Source of the DNA: Liopterus haemorrhoidalis
Lineage: Eukaryota > Arthropoda > Insecta > Coleoptera > Dytiscidae
Assembly: GCA_963971575.1 (NCBI GenBank)
Contig: OZ020611.1
Location: forward strand, 224,122,260-224,186,259
Direction of reading: 5' to 3'
Length of the DNA: 64,000 nucleotides
The notes under the pieces are model-generated. The model searched no databases. It worked only from the letters and a program-made list of their open reading frames with translations, and was not told the origin of the DNA. Below, in pieces: positions 12,297 through 23,690 of this stretch (position 1 is the first letter of the stretch; every line of letters starts with the position of its first letter). A program made the translations under genes and the position numbers.

Positions 12297-12334
12297 GACT
12301 GATGTAGCATGTCTTTGTCCACTTACTTTATATA
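12297..12334 (-). promoter_or_regulatory. TATA box and initiator of the secreted-protein gene
   Basis: On the minus strand TATATAAAG (12334-12326) is followed about 32-34 nt later by TCAGTC (12302-12297), matching the arthropod initiator. The predicted start is near 12300, upstream of the ATG at 12264. Confidence 0.6.
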
Positions 12335-13257
12335 TGTATAAGACTTCTTTTATAAGTTGTCTTTAAGTAGCACAAGTGAAATTCAATGTAACTTTAAACA
12401 TTAGTTTTAATTTTTTTTATAAAGGGTATTATTTGGCCTGGTTATTGTTAAATTTCATTTTTATATACAGGCATTCATTAAATCTAATGGCTTTATTAAA
12501 TTTATAATTAACCGTTTGTAGTTTTTTGTTACAAAGTGTGTTAAATGCTGGAGGCATGAATTTCATTTTTATACGGTTGGTTAGTGGTTGTTAATAGAAA
12601 TAAATTAATTGTTTTAAATGATTTTATTTATATGAATTTAATTTAATATGTAGGTTTTTATACCGATCTTTATCGGGAACAAATATCTTGTTAATTTTTT
12701 GCGATGGTGAAAATTTTTATTCCAGGTCAAGTTATACGATTTATTATATCGTTAACTGTCCAATATTAAATTTTAATATGTTTTTATAATAACTACGTGG
12801 TTAACCATATGGTTATTTCTTGATTATAGTTCTGTAGACTAGAAACGTCGCACATGAACTGTGGGTGCGATTTTTAGTGGAGTCACAAGCGAATAATAAA
12901 ATATCGCATGCCGGTACCTACTTATTATTGTTAGTATTATTTTTTTCTATAAAATATTGAATAAAATTATGTCATTCGATTGCCAGTATATAAGTTGTAT
13001 AGGGGTTAAATTGTAATCATTAAAACATGATTTTCTTTTTATTTTACTTATTTTTTCATTTAATTTTATTCTATAAATTTTTAAATGTCACTCGGCAGCT
13101 GCGGGCGATGTTAATATCGCGTTTTGTTATTTTTGAACATTTTGGTGCGCGAAGCTATTATCACGTTGCATTTAATTTTAAATGCATTTGAAAATTGTAA
13201 GACGTTATTTTTCATGACACGTATTAATATTTCTCCAACAAGTTATAAGTTCAAGAT
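12335..13257. other. No gene recognised
   Basis: AT-rich intergenic DNA without identifiable repeats or exons. Confidence 0.4.
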
Positions 13258-13436
13258 AAAAAAATCAGCTGTGGCCACTACAGGACCGACCGCCATCATA
13301 AAGTACTTTCATAAAATACATTCTAGCAGCAGAGTAGAAATAACTTGGCCTAATATTTTTTAACAGATATTATTTATCATGACCATGGAAACGTTACATA
13401 TAAGTATGAAAAAATAGATATATAGAGAAAATTTCG
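13258..13436 (+). repeat. Family B 5' fragment
   Basis: Matches the first part of the copy at 33172: AATCAGCTGTGGCCAC, a GACCGCCAT block, and CATGACCATGGAAACGTTAC. It is truncated before the tetranucleotide tract. Confidence 0.75.
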
Positions 13437-14405
13437 ATTTTTTTTTTTATTTATTGTACCAGTACAACAAATATTTTTAAGAGCAGGTTCTAACTTATAA
13501 ATTGTTGTTGCTATACCAATATAATTCAATATTCATTTAGTGAATAATCGGGATTTATGAAAATAATTTAAAAAATAGTTTTGTTTCTCTAGTTATAGCC
13601 GATAGTGTATGCATATATGTGTTTCTATATTGTCCAAGCACATTCTACATAACAATGACTTACATTATAAAATTAACAAAAATTTCTACAAATACCTTTC
13701 CAGTCGCTCCAATTTTGGTCTGCTTGGAGTCCAAACCCTAAAGTCCACACTATAACACACTATTTCAAGTATTTTCTGCACTTTTATCACTTAAAAATAA
13801 CTAAAAACGTCAGAAAAAAATGAAGACGCCACTTGCAAAAATCACGTATCACTACATATCAAGATGGTTAATCTTGATAAAGCTCATTAAGGAATATAGT
13901 CATTAACAATTAATACATAAGGAACAGAATTGCTTAAAATAATTCTTTATGAGAATAAACACATTCATATTTTACCAATAGTATACAGGTGGTTGAAATT
14001 GAACTACCGGACCCAATACACTATTTTTTTATTATTGAAGATGAGGTATAACGTTAAATTTGGAAGTTACTTGGTACTACATGATCTAAAATAGTTTATT
14101 TTTGTTACTTTGTATCTTTATATAAATAGTTATACATTTTGATTGAGGATTTATTAAAATTTCATAGCTATAGCGTTGGAGACACGAGACAGAGGTGATA
14201 ATAAGATGACTTTTGGGCTATCAATGATAATTCTGAGACCTCAGAAAGGGATGAAAATTACTATTGGAAGTATAATGGAGTTATCTCTCGAGAATTTTAT
14301 ACAGGTTAATTTTTTTATTTACGGGTTCATGTGGAGGGCTAAGGTGTCCCCCCCCCGGGCATTATGACCTTAAGGCCCGCTCTTTCCACCTTCATTTAAA
14401 GCACT
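13437..14405. other. No gene recognised
   Basis: AT-rich sequence. A short C-run (CCCCCCCCGGG) lies near 14350. No convincing exon. Confidence 0.4.
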
Positions 14406-14600
14406 AGGTAACTATCCGACAGATAATGTTATCTGGAACTTTATCTTCTGAATAAATGTCATTACCAAGCAGTGAATTCAATAGATCAGTCTCATTATCC
14501 GTTAGATAACTATCCGATAGATACATTTGTATTGAAAGACGGGATGACATTTATTCAGCACAGAAAGTATCATATAACCTTATCCGTCAGATAGTTACCT
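14406..14600. mobile_element. Short TIR MITE with about 60-bp arms
   Basis: Left end AGGTAACTATCCGACAGATA and right end (complement) AGGTAACTATCTGACGGATA continue as imperfect inverted arms through a shared TGAATAAATGTCAT block. The target duplication is not clear. Confidence 0.65.
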
Positions 14601-14628
14601 GGAGCAGTGTTTCCCAACCGCCAGTCCA

Positions 14629-14633
<5 letters not shown>

Positions 14634-14684
<51 letters not shown>
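14634..14684. repeat. (AT)n microsatellite, left
   Basis: Uninterrupted AT dinucleotide run directly outside the left arm of the long inverted repeat. Confidence 0.9.
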
Positions 14685-14691
<7 letters not shown>

Positions 14692-14740
14692 ACACTATCT
14701 TGTATATTCGTCAATTTATTAAAACCGTAATTAAAACATT

Positions 14741-14782
14741 ACAGATACGTTTCGTGCATATAGTTGCACATCTTCAGTCTGC
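14741..14782 (-). ncRNA. Hammerhead-ribozyme-like motif, left arm
   Basis: Exact mirror of the motif at 15681-15722, read on the minus strand. See that entry for the structure. Confidence 0.55.
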
Positions 14783-15680
14783 AAAGAGAAGGAAATCAGT
14801 GAAATAAGAACGTTGTGCAACATTACGTATCAATGCACACGTGAATACATAATCACAAAAAAGTTTTTACAAATGCACATATATAAAAGATAAAACTAAA
14901 ACAAAATATGAAGAATAAAAAACATGAAAAAAAATATATTGAACAAACTAAAGATATTAACAATGAAAACCTGTAGTAAATGCACTAAACCGGTCAAAAG
15001 GATAAAAAACTGTAACAATGTATCAATAATTAAAATAGAGAATGGTACCAGTAAAAAAACTAAAACAAATAATTTAAAGAAAAATTTAAAACATTATTTC
15101 TTACAAAAAACCGTTAATAAGAAATGAGTAAAAAATTGTAAAACGGCTAACAACATATCCACAAAACGTAATGATTTGTAAAAATAAAAATCTAAAAAAT
15201 ATAATAATATAAAAAAAATATGAGTATAAACAGATATTTAGATTACACACTATTAACAAATTAAAAAATTTGAAAATGCAAAATTACACAATTTAAAAAA
15301 ATATTAATAAAAACTAAAATAGTCCAACTAACAAAAATATTGAAAATATAAAAATACTTGTCTAAAATTAATAAAAACATAATTTTACAAATAGAAAATA
15401 AACAAGGCACAGGTGATGAAACAAGGTAGTGTACTTAATAAGAGAACAAACGCTTACCTAACCTTTTGACCGGTTTAGTGCATTTACTACAGGTTTTCAT
15501 TGTTAATATCTTTAGTTTGTTCAATATATTTTTTTTCATGTTTTTTATTCTTCATATTTTGTTTTAGTTTTATCTTTTATATATGTGCATTTGTAAAAAC
15601 TTTTTTGTGATTATGTATTCACGTGTGCATTGATACGTAATGTTGCACAACGTTCTTATTTCACTGATTTCCTTCTCTTT

Positions 15681-15722
15681 GCAGACTGAAGATGTGCAAC
15701 TATATGCACGAAACGTATCTGT
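15681..15722 (+). ncRNA. Hammerhead-ribozyme-like motif, right arm
   Basis: Elements in order: stem I strand GCAGA (15681-15685), core CUGAAGA (15686-15692, fits CUGANGA), one extra U, stem II GUGCA-loop-UGCAC (15694-15709), core GAA, self-complementary stem III ACGU (15713-15716), and cleavage-type triplet GUA. It closes with UCUGU (15718-15722), which pairs with GCAGA. A palindromic stem III is the signature of dimeric hammerheads. The extra U before stem II is a deviation from the textbook core. Confidence 0.6.
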
Positions 15723-15811
15723 AATGTTTTAATTACGGTTTTAATAAATTGACGAATATACAAGATAGTGTTTTATTTATAATATTTAAATTCGTCGAGA
15801 AACTCCAACAT

Positions 15812-15814
<3 letters not shown>

Positions 15815-15867
<53 letters not shown>
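15815..15867. repeat. (AT)n microsatellite, right
   Basis: Uninterrupted AT run outside the right arm, followed by a short GGGGAGGGGGGAGCGAGGGAG purine block. Confidence 0.9.
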
Positions 15868-15869
<2 letters not shown>

Positions 15870-16659
15870 GGGGAGGGGGGAGCGAGGGAGTGATCTCAAG
15901 GTGTATCAAGATAGAGGAAACACGATTTTTCTCGAAAAGACGATTTGCGAGCAAGTTGGGAAAAAAATTTGGTGACCAGAGTTTACCCAAATAATTGGAT
16001 GGTAGTATTTAAATTTTCGGAATAAACCGGAAGTACAGGATATCAAGGACAATTTCGATTTTTTATATAGGAACGTATGGCGTGTTGGGTATAATTGTAT
16101 AAAACTTTTGAAAAAAAAACAAACTTTACATAAACATGTTTTTAATATCTGTTACGATTCCCTATAATGGCTTGCAAGTATTTTTGTTTACAAGTGTGCC
16201 ATTGGACCAAGTTGCTTTCCATTTTGAACACTTTCGCATCCTTACTCTTTAGTAGTTCAGAGCATAACAAAAAATATTGTAAGTTCAAGTCGTACCTACT
16301 TGAAAGTACTTGAAGTACCTCCAACGCGAACCGTTTTAATTTGTTTAAATTAGTTGTCAAAATAAGTATAATTTATTTTATTTAAGTTGGAAGGTATATT
16401 TTAATGAATATAAATGTCATATATTTATGAATATATCTTGCAAAATTGAGCGTTTTTCTATTATAATTTCATGCTTCGATTTTATATGACTTCGCGGCCC
16501 CCCGACGAAACTTTCACGGCCCCCTGTTGAGAAACGCTGTACTAGAACATACATTCTATTCAATCTCTGAATATTTAAATTACAAATCTAACTAGTATTA
16601 AATATTGCATTCTGTTAAAGTAGAATATCTACATGTATATATTATATTGACTTAACCTC

Positions 16660-16800
16660 TGTATTTTCTAATGATCACTAACAGGTTCAATAAAATATTA
16701 TTATTATTAAATACGTTGAATAGAACAGGGCCTAAGACTGAACCCTGTGGGACTCTTGCTCGTATGTTTTTAATTTCTGATAAGGTGTTATTTTTGAAAA
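16660..16800 (-). pseudogene. Non-LTR reverse transcriptase fragment
   Basis: Minus-strand translation near 16760-16720 reads RVPQGSVLGPVLFN, the conserved RT motif B region (xVPQGSxLGPxLF) of LINE reverse transcriptases. Only a short piece survives. It is directly adjacent to a hAT transposase fragment. Confidence 0.65.
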
Positions 16801-16975
16801 ATCCCATTTCTCTATTGACAATAATTCAATATTTGTTCGCATTTCCTGTGACATCGACGACCTTAAGTAATTTTTGATTAATTTTATTTTAGAAAAACTT
16901 CGAGTTAAATAAAATCTTAAAGCTATAGAAAAATTAGCAAATGAAGATATTAATTTACTGACTATTCGGTACTTC
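16800..16975 (-). pseudogene. hAT transposase C-terminal fragment
   Basis: The minus-strand translation contains RSFSKIKLIKNYLRSSMSQE and ELLSIEK, the hAT C-terminal dimerisation motif as found in ZMYM1-like transposases. It is truncated on both sides. Confidence 0.75.
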
Positions 16976-17440
16976 AAAGTAATTAAGGATTTTGTAGAAG
17001 TGAGTAATATTTCCCTAAAACTATTTCGTTAAATAATTCATTTGGTCCTTTGGCACAATACAAACGGTATACAGCCGGCCGCCTAGGTGAAGGGACACCT
17101 TTTGCATTCCCCGCTAGGAACAGACCTGGAAAAGTGGTTTAGAAATATTGTGAAATGAAAAGCATGGTTAAATAGAAAGAAAACTTTATTTACAAATTTA
17201 TTAATATCAAATAGAATTAGTATTAATAAATAATAATAATTATTATTATGTTAAGAGAAGCAAAATATTCGTGAAAGTTTCTAAAATATTTATTCTATAA
17301 ATCTATGAATTTCATTATAAATGACAATAATAATATTTTTATAATCACCATACAATAAAAGCACTACAAAAACATTCTTACAATTTATACATTTAGACCT
17401 TACAATACAAAAGTATAAAAAATAAACAAAACACAAATTA

Positions 17441-17446
17441 TTTATT
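17441..17446 (-). terminator. Gid8 polyadenylation signal
   Basis: AATAAA on the minus strand about 80 nt beyond the Gid8 stop codon. This is the nearest canonical signal. Confidence 0.55.
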
Positions 17447-17524
17447 TTTTACACTCCAAAGTGTGAAATTATAGGTTGTTAATATAAAATGATAAATAAT
17501 TTATAACACACAATATTAAATATT

Positions 17525-20500
17525 TCATTTTACATCCTCGACTTTGGCGTGGGCCAAATCTGTCATTTTGGGATAGCGGGTTTTCTTCTTGTCTAATTTA
17601 TCCTGAGCCCAGAGAATAAGTTTTAGAAGTGTCGAGAGTTTTGGTGAGGTTAATTCTTGGTGTTCCATTTTTAATATTGCTGCATTTACTTCACTTGCAA
17701 TCTGTGACAAATTCAAATATATTTTAAAATTATTATAACTCTATGCATAATCATTTACAATGTTTCCTTATCTGAGTAAGCCATGTTAGGGTGGCATTTT
17801 TGTTGGTAGCCACGAAATATAAATGTGACGTGTGGAAAAAAAAATTATAATATAATAATTATAATTCTAAAATATTGTGGGATTATTATGTTTTCAGAAT
17901 TTTAAATAAAATGCCAGAGTTAGTATTTTTAAATAATATGTATTTGGATTGATATGATGTTGACTGTTCGGAGATGTATCAGTAACTAACTAAAGGGATC
18001 ATTTATCGTTGTGGTCTGATGGTTTATGACCTCTTTGGTGTAAATATAATTTCTTAAGTGAAGGAAAAGTATGTAACTATTTGTAAAATCTAATAAATGC
18101 TAAGGTTATAAAATAAATGTAATTGTAAAAATACTTGAAATATGTTAAACCTGAAGGAAATTAGTAATAAAATATAATCTGGGAATTTCGATTAGATGGG
18201 TCATAAACCATCTGCCGCCATAATATCATCCATGTGATATTCGATAAGAAATTTATATTTGGCAACACTGGCAATATATTTGGTTGATGTAAATTTTTCA
18301 CATTTTAATAAAATTCAGTATTTTCCGAAAATAAAAAATAAATAAATCATTTCTCAAAAAGAAACGAATTTCAAAAAACGGTTAATGTTCCGTATAAGTC
18401 CACCGCGTCAAATTAGAACTAGGCTGTATGTTTAGAATAGAATATATGTAAGAGTGGGGAACCAATAGTAATCATTCTTGCATATGTGCTCGGTGTAATC
18501 AAACACAATTTTTGTGCAATTTACAATCAAGGGAGGACAGTGTCTACACAGGTGTTATTTACATAGTTAGTTCCTGAAACTTGGAAAATAGCTGATAATT
18601 ATTTCAATTTTTTAAGTAATATGGAGAGTAAGGATATGAAAGAGGTATTAGGGTTGTGTATGAATGAGGGTCTGATTGTGTCTGAATGTAAATGTCCCAA
18701 AAAGTTCCCAGACCCCTGATTTATATAATTGCAATGTGATCTAAATGCTATCCATTTTTTCCCAAATTTAAACCTAAAATGTGATAGCTAAATTTTATCG
18801 CGTACAACTTCAAAGAGTTATAAAAAGGATGGATAATTTTATATAAAAAGGTATTCTGTGGCGATTTTCACGGCTCTGGATCTGCCTACTAGTTTTATCA
18901 TTGTTTGTTTGCATATAGTGAAGATATATAAATGCTTTATACATTTTTAATACATTTACATAATTTGGTATGTATGAATGCGATGAAAAACGGAATGTCC
19001 TATTTTAGACATAAAATTGGTAGGTCGGAATATATTGATAATTTGAGGATTCTCTCTTTTAATAAAGTAAGTGTTTTTCAACATATGTATACTATAAATC
19101 TCATTCAAACTATTTAAATATGACTTTAAGCGTATAAATACTGAAATTTCGTTATTCAAGTTTTTCTTTAAAAACCTTAATACGAGCTAAATGTTAACAA
19201 ACACTTATTAAATAATTGCTTGGATTTCAAAACGTATAACTATCAAGTACATATTTAGATTTCAGAATCGTAAATGTTATATTTTGAAAGAAAGGGGCGG
19301 CGCTTCGTCAAGACCAAATCTCATTCCAACTAGCATACACGTTCTGTTTGACGAGTTATGCCTGGTGGACTTATACGGAACATTAACCTTTTTTTTTTTA
19401 TAAACGACAAAAAAAATTTTCATTACAAAGATTTTTTTCAGATTTTTAGGTTAGCTATCTCTAGGAGATAGGGTGGGGGACGAAAGTTTTTTTAACGTTT
19501 TTGGCAAAAATCCCATAAAAAAAAAAAAATTAGTTTATCAAAAATAAATAGATCAACGGATTAAGAGGTTTCGTATGATATGCCATTCAAAATTTTTAAA
19601 AATAATTATTTTTTTATTAAATACATAATTGTTTATATTTATCTCGAGATGTTTTTTTTTTTAACTCTCAGTATTTTTCCTATATGTGGGTCAAAGAGTT
19701 GCATAACCATGACAAATTTCAACTTAATAATAACTTGTGTTAAGCCGTTTGGCTACAATTTCTATCGTACAGACAGACATACAGACACTGAATGACATTA
19801 TAAGTTTTTTTTTTGGTGGTCCTACCTACAAAAACCTAAAAAAGTATACACAAACTTCTTATGACAATAGGGATAGGCATGATTATTTATTATATTTTTT
19901 TTTATTATATTCCTCTTGTTGCATATAAACAAAAAAAACAGTTTCACATTTTTTTTTTTTTTTTAATTTGAAGGCTTAAAACAATTATAAATGTATGTAG
20001 CGCGCGAAAACCACGTGTGACGTCAGAACCTACCTAGTGTACAGCGTACAGCCTACACAGTCTGTCGTGTACTTATTTGCTTGTATAACTTTTATAGATT
20101 GTGTAAAGTTAGAGTGATTTTAATTAAAATAAAGTTATTCTACATGTTTACCGAATTAAATTATATATTAAAATATATAAAACATGGAAGATCCAGGGCC
20201 CAATACTTCGAAACATCGAAAATATTATTTAGTACTGATGTGAACAAATACTTTGTTTAGAACTCCACAAAAACAATTTATTTAATTACCTAATAGTGAA
20301 AAACAAAAGAAAAGGAAGAAAATAATCAATTTTGGGTAAATTGTCACTCTGAGCCCTAACAAAATCTTTATCTGCCATTTTAATAATAAATGGGTGAAAA
20401 ATTGTTTGAAAACAAATACAAAACTGTCGAACAATACAATATATACACGTAAAGATTATGTTGTAGTCTGGGCCGTCTAGGGTTTGACGTCATGCTCAGT

Positions 20501-23500
20501 CGTATTTACTCGGCAACCTTCGCGCTGTGGTCGGCTTATTTCAAATTTATAATATTTTAATTAAAAAATTTGGCTGAAATATTAATTAAAATGTGATTTT
20601 TGTTTTGTTAGGTGACATAACTAACATTAACATATAAAAAAATGTAGTTTTAAGAAAATATAAATTTTATGCATGTGTCCTGTCAACGATCATGAAATTG
20701 TCAACGTATTATAACACGTTATAATCTTTTTCAATAAGAACTTGTTAGAGAGTATTTTACTTAAGCATTTTTTTGTTTGAATGTTGTTCCAATAAATCAC
20801 ATCAAGTATTAAGAGTTTTCATTTATATGCTATATTTAATACTAAAATTTCAATCCTTTTTAAACAATTCTATTTTTATATTTTCGAAATAACCACAATG
20901 AGTTACAGGCTGGGTACAATATTGTTTGAGTAATATTATTAGGGAAATCATATCCAACTAATTTTCTTCTGATTAAAAAAAACGAAATGTGAATACAGTC
21001 AGCGCCCGCTTAAAGTACACAATGCGTACACAGATTCCCGTACGTTAATCGAACGTACGTTAAGCGGACGGTATATTTCCGTATAAATGCATGTAAATAC
21101 GACTAATTGGTACATACTTTCGGTCCCTATGTTCATACGAACGTACATTTTTTCGTACAAACGTACATTTGTTCGCACGAACGTACATTTGTTCGCACGA
21201 ACGTACATTTTTTTTTGTATAAATGACCAATATCCATTGATTGTTTTGAAGTTATATTTAGGCAAGATATGCGTATGAAGCTTGAAATACAGTGTTACCA
21301 ACTTCTATCTTTCAATTTTTTCCCTTCACTCACACTTACAGAGAAGAAACAGTTAATACGTCGAACGCAGCCGAATATGTACACGTATTTACGAGTGCTT
21401 TTCTGTGTGTGAATACACAGCAGTGTATCAACATGTATTAAAAAAAAAAAAAAAATCGAACTGAATATGGACACTGAAGATATTAACCATTTGTTAGAAA
21501 CACATGCGGACGAACTCACAACTAATGAGTCATTAGAATTATAAGAGCAAATGAGAACTGAAGTAGAAGACCCAAAAACCGAGAACGAAACAACCGAAAT
21601 GCAACTAAAAACAGTAAGTGGAATATTAGGCAAAGTGGAAGAACTCATTGACACTATCGAGAATTCGGACCCGGATATTGATAGAAGTTTCAGTGTTGTT
21701 AATAATATACACAATAGCAACTCTTGTTATAAACTTTTATATCAAGACAAAAAGAAAACTGCGGTACAATTGACAATGGACAAATTTATAATTAAAAACA
21801 AATAATAATTTTTAAAGTACTTATTTATTTTTCTAAACATGTTTATTTTATATAATGTATGTTTTATTTTTATTTTTTTAACATGTATTTATATGTTAGT
21901 ACTACGTGTTTACTGTTCTATTCGGATTTACGAAAATATTAGGGGCATTAAATTAATAAACTTCAATATCTTGCAAATGATCATTCATGAAAAAAAAGTG
22001 TAAGAATCTTTTTTGTAGAAAATTTTAAAATCTGCAAGTTTTATTCAAACAAATTTTACGTTAAGGTTACTCTTTCAAAATTAAATGCGGTCCCGTCATT
22101 TAATATTCTGACATGTTTCGTGAATCTGATTATACTTATTTTTTTCTAACCATAAAGTTGCCATCTGATTTTTTTTTTAACCATAAAGTTGCCATATCAA
22201 ATACGAAAACGACGTTTTCGTGTGACGCGATGTACGTTCGCGCGGACTATGTGTACGTTCGTACAAAAGCGATATTTTCATGTTACGCGATGTACGTTCG
22301 TACGAACAACGTGTACGTTCGTACGAACATAGGATCCGTAATTAATCATGTACGTATACTCGAACGTACGTTAAGCGGATGTACGTTAAGCGAGCGCTGA
22401 CTGTATTGAAATAATACTTATATTTCAAAATTATCATTCTGGGGATACACAAACAAAATAACATGAAATATCTAACGTATTATTGACAGCGAAATCATAT
22501 ATTAGAACAAAACACATATATTAAAATCTCAACTATTATTTCGGTTATAGCAAAAATGTATACAACAAAAAGTATAGGAAGTACAAGAACCTCAACTAGT
22601 TAATAAATCTTACCTTATTTCTGTGAGCAGGTTTCAACAAATCTCCAAACGGACTAGATGCGGGATCTTCGAAGGCGAGTAAGGCAAGTGTGCGTTCCAA
22701 TTCACTGAGTACAGAAGGATCTGATTCACCAGCTTCACTTAAATGTGACTGAGCAAAGGCAAGAGCTTCTTCAATACGATCAGAACGAATCAATTCTATT
22801 AAATGCAATTGCTGAAACAAAAAAATGAAAAGGAATAAAAAGATCTTTTTCGTCTGGCACACAGCAGCAACAATGGATATTTGCCCAACAAATTTGAAAG
22901 AAATATTATTTACAAAAAGTTCAAATGTCAAAAAATTGCATCTTAGAAAAAATTTACATTCAAAAGTATAATTAGCTTTTTAGTTTCGTGTGGAACTAAA
23001 TGGAATTTTTATTTTATTATGTTGTCACGAACACATTTTTTAATGACTGAAGTGAGCTTTTACTAAACTGATAAAAACTTCATTCAATCGCTACGTTAAT
23101 AGATTTCAAAATCTAGTTCTGCGTGTAGCTAACACATGAACTATGGTACCATATTTTAATTAAATTGTATATTATAAAATATTTAAAATAATAATAAAAT
23201 GTTATTTACCTGTAAGTGAAAGTATAAGTAGCGGTCATTGTCCAACATTTCTGGATGAAGCTGATTAATCAAAGCCGTAGCTTCTTGTATTCGACCTTTC
23301 TGAATTGCATCCCTTATACGGATTCTATCATCGAGTGAATTAAGTTCAACAGAAGGTCCAACACCTGATTCTAATTGAAACTTCTCAGCAGCTTCTTTAA
23401 AACCTTCTACTTGCAACAAATATAATTATTAATACACATATATAAAGACATTTTATGTCAAAAATGAACTAACCTGTCACTAAGTAATTCATAATTAACT

Positions 23501-23591
23501 TATTCATTGTTGTCCTTCCTATCTGTTTGTCTTCCAAGAGATTCATCCAGTCTTCTTTTTTAATCGTTTCGTGTTTCTCGGTATAACTCAT
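17525..23591 (-). CDS. Gid8: Gid8 homologue, CTLH/GID E3 ligase subunit, 229 aa
   Basis: Four coding exons: 23591-23474, 23406-23210, 22811-22614 and 17701-17525, all with GT donors and AG acceptors. The joined frame is 690 nt (229 residues plus TGA), against 228 in human GID8. In order: a LisH-type N-terminal region ([21 protein letters not shown] across the exon 1/2 junction), a CTLH region (about residues 60-120, [20 protein letters not shown] then YLYFHLQ), and a CRA region to the C-terminus ([39 protein letters not shown]). The family is the scaffold partner of RanBPM/GID1 and the RING subunits in the CTLH ubiquitin ligase, in cytoplasm and nucleus. The acceptor at 23407-23409 was chosen because it restores VTEGF. 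Introns are 67, 398 and 4912 bp; the last holds several transposons, none in an exon. Confidence 0.96.
18380..19388. mobile_element. TIR element of unknown superfamily in Gid8 intron 3
   Basis: A perfect 25-bp inverted pair starts GGTTAATGTTCCGTATAAGT (18380-18404) and its complement ends at 19388; similarity continues weakly inward (CGTCAAA). The interior has no recognised transposase. No target duplication is evident, because the flanks are A-rich and T-rich runs. Confidence 0.7.
19440..19840 (+). repeat. Family A 3' fragment
   Basis: Matches the 3' half of the family A copy at 26110-27156: TTTTTCAGATTTTTAG, GGCAAAAATC, TCAAAGAGTTG, AGCCGTTTGGCTACAATTTC, a short GACA run, and ACCTACAAAAACCTAA. 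It lies within Gid8 intron 3. Confidence 0.8.
20996..22403 (+). mobile_element. Tigger/pogo-like element, internally deleted
   Basis: CAGTCAGCGC...GCGCTGACTG inverted ends are flanked by TA on both sides (20994-20995 and 22404-22405), as expected for Tc1/mariner-superfamily pogo/Tigger elements. Subterminal zones are packed with ACGTACGTTAAGCG and CGTTCGTACGAAC iterons (21048-21220 and 22230-22395). A short relic of the transposase C-terminus lies between. Located in Gid8 intron 3. Confidence 0.88.
21467..21805 (+). pseudogene. Tigger-type transposase C-terminal relic
   Basis: The frame from 21467 reads [19 protein letters not shown], hits an in-frame TAA, then continues to an end of the type [17 protein letters not shown]. 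The acidic C-terminal tail with a closing xxAVQxTxDxF motif is characteristic of Tigger/jerky-like transposases. The DDE catalytic domain is absent. Confidence 0.7.
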
Positions 23592-23682
23592 CGTGGAGTA
23601 TTCTATTATTCTACACAAAAGTTAAAATTTACTGTCATTCCTTGTTTACGTCCATTAGAATACCAAGACCAACTCGATATTG

Positions 23683-23690
23683 TGACGTCA
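23683..23690. promoter_or_regulatory. CRE-like palindrome upstream of Gid8
   Basis: TGACGTCA, the full CREB/ATF palindrome, about 92 bp upstream of the Gid8 start codon. The position suits a promoter element; function is inferred only. Confidence 0.45.

Larger units (their letters stand above)
14682..15781. repeat. Long inverted repeat, about 320-bp arms, with hammerhead-like motifs
   Basis: Left arm 14682-15001 and right arm 15462-15781 are nearly perfect reverse complements, separated by about 460 bp of A-rich sequence. Each arm carries the same hammerhead-ribozyme-like motif (14741-14782 minus, 15681-15722 plus). (AT)n tracts lie on both outer sides. Paired terminal repeats with hammerheads are known from Penelope-like retroelements and related retrozymes; no reverse transcriptase is present here. 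The near identity of the arms implies recent duplication or gene conversion. Confidence 0.85.
14605..16539. mobile_element. Possible hAT element framing the AT-flanked inverted repeat
   Basis: Left CAGTGTTTCCCAACCG and right GTTGAGAAACGCTG look like the two termini of a known hAT MITE style. The flanking octamers (ACCTGGAG and TACTAGAA) do not match well, so the two ends may belong to different insertions. Confidence 0.35.

Noticed and set aside
15733..15994. Open frames with an IYIYIY run
   Set aside because: Produced by the (AT)n microsatellite next to the inverted repeat.
19971..20540. Two TGACGTCA-type sites flanking about 0.5 kb in Gid8 intron 3
   Set aside because: I considered a TIR element or enhancer, but the surrounding sequences do not pair and no other support was found.
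21295..21720. 141-codon minus-strand frame in the Tigger-like element
   Set aside because: Antisense of the transposase-tail relic, rich in Ser and Phe from the reversed acidic region.
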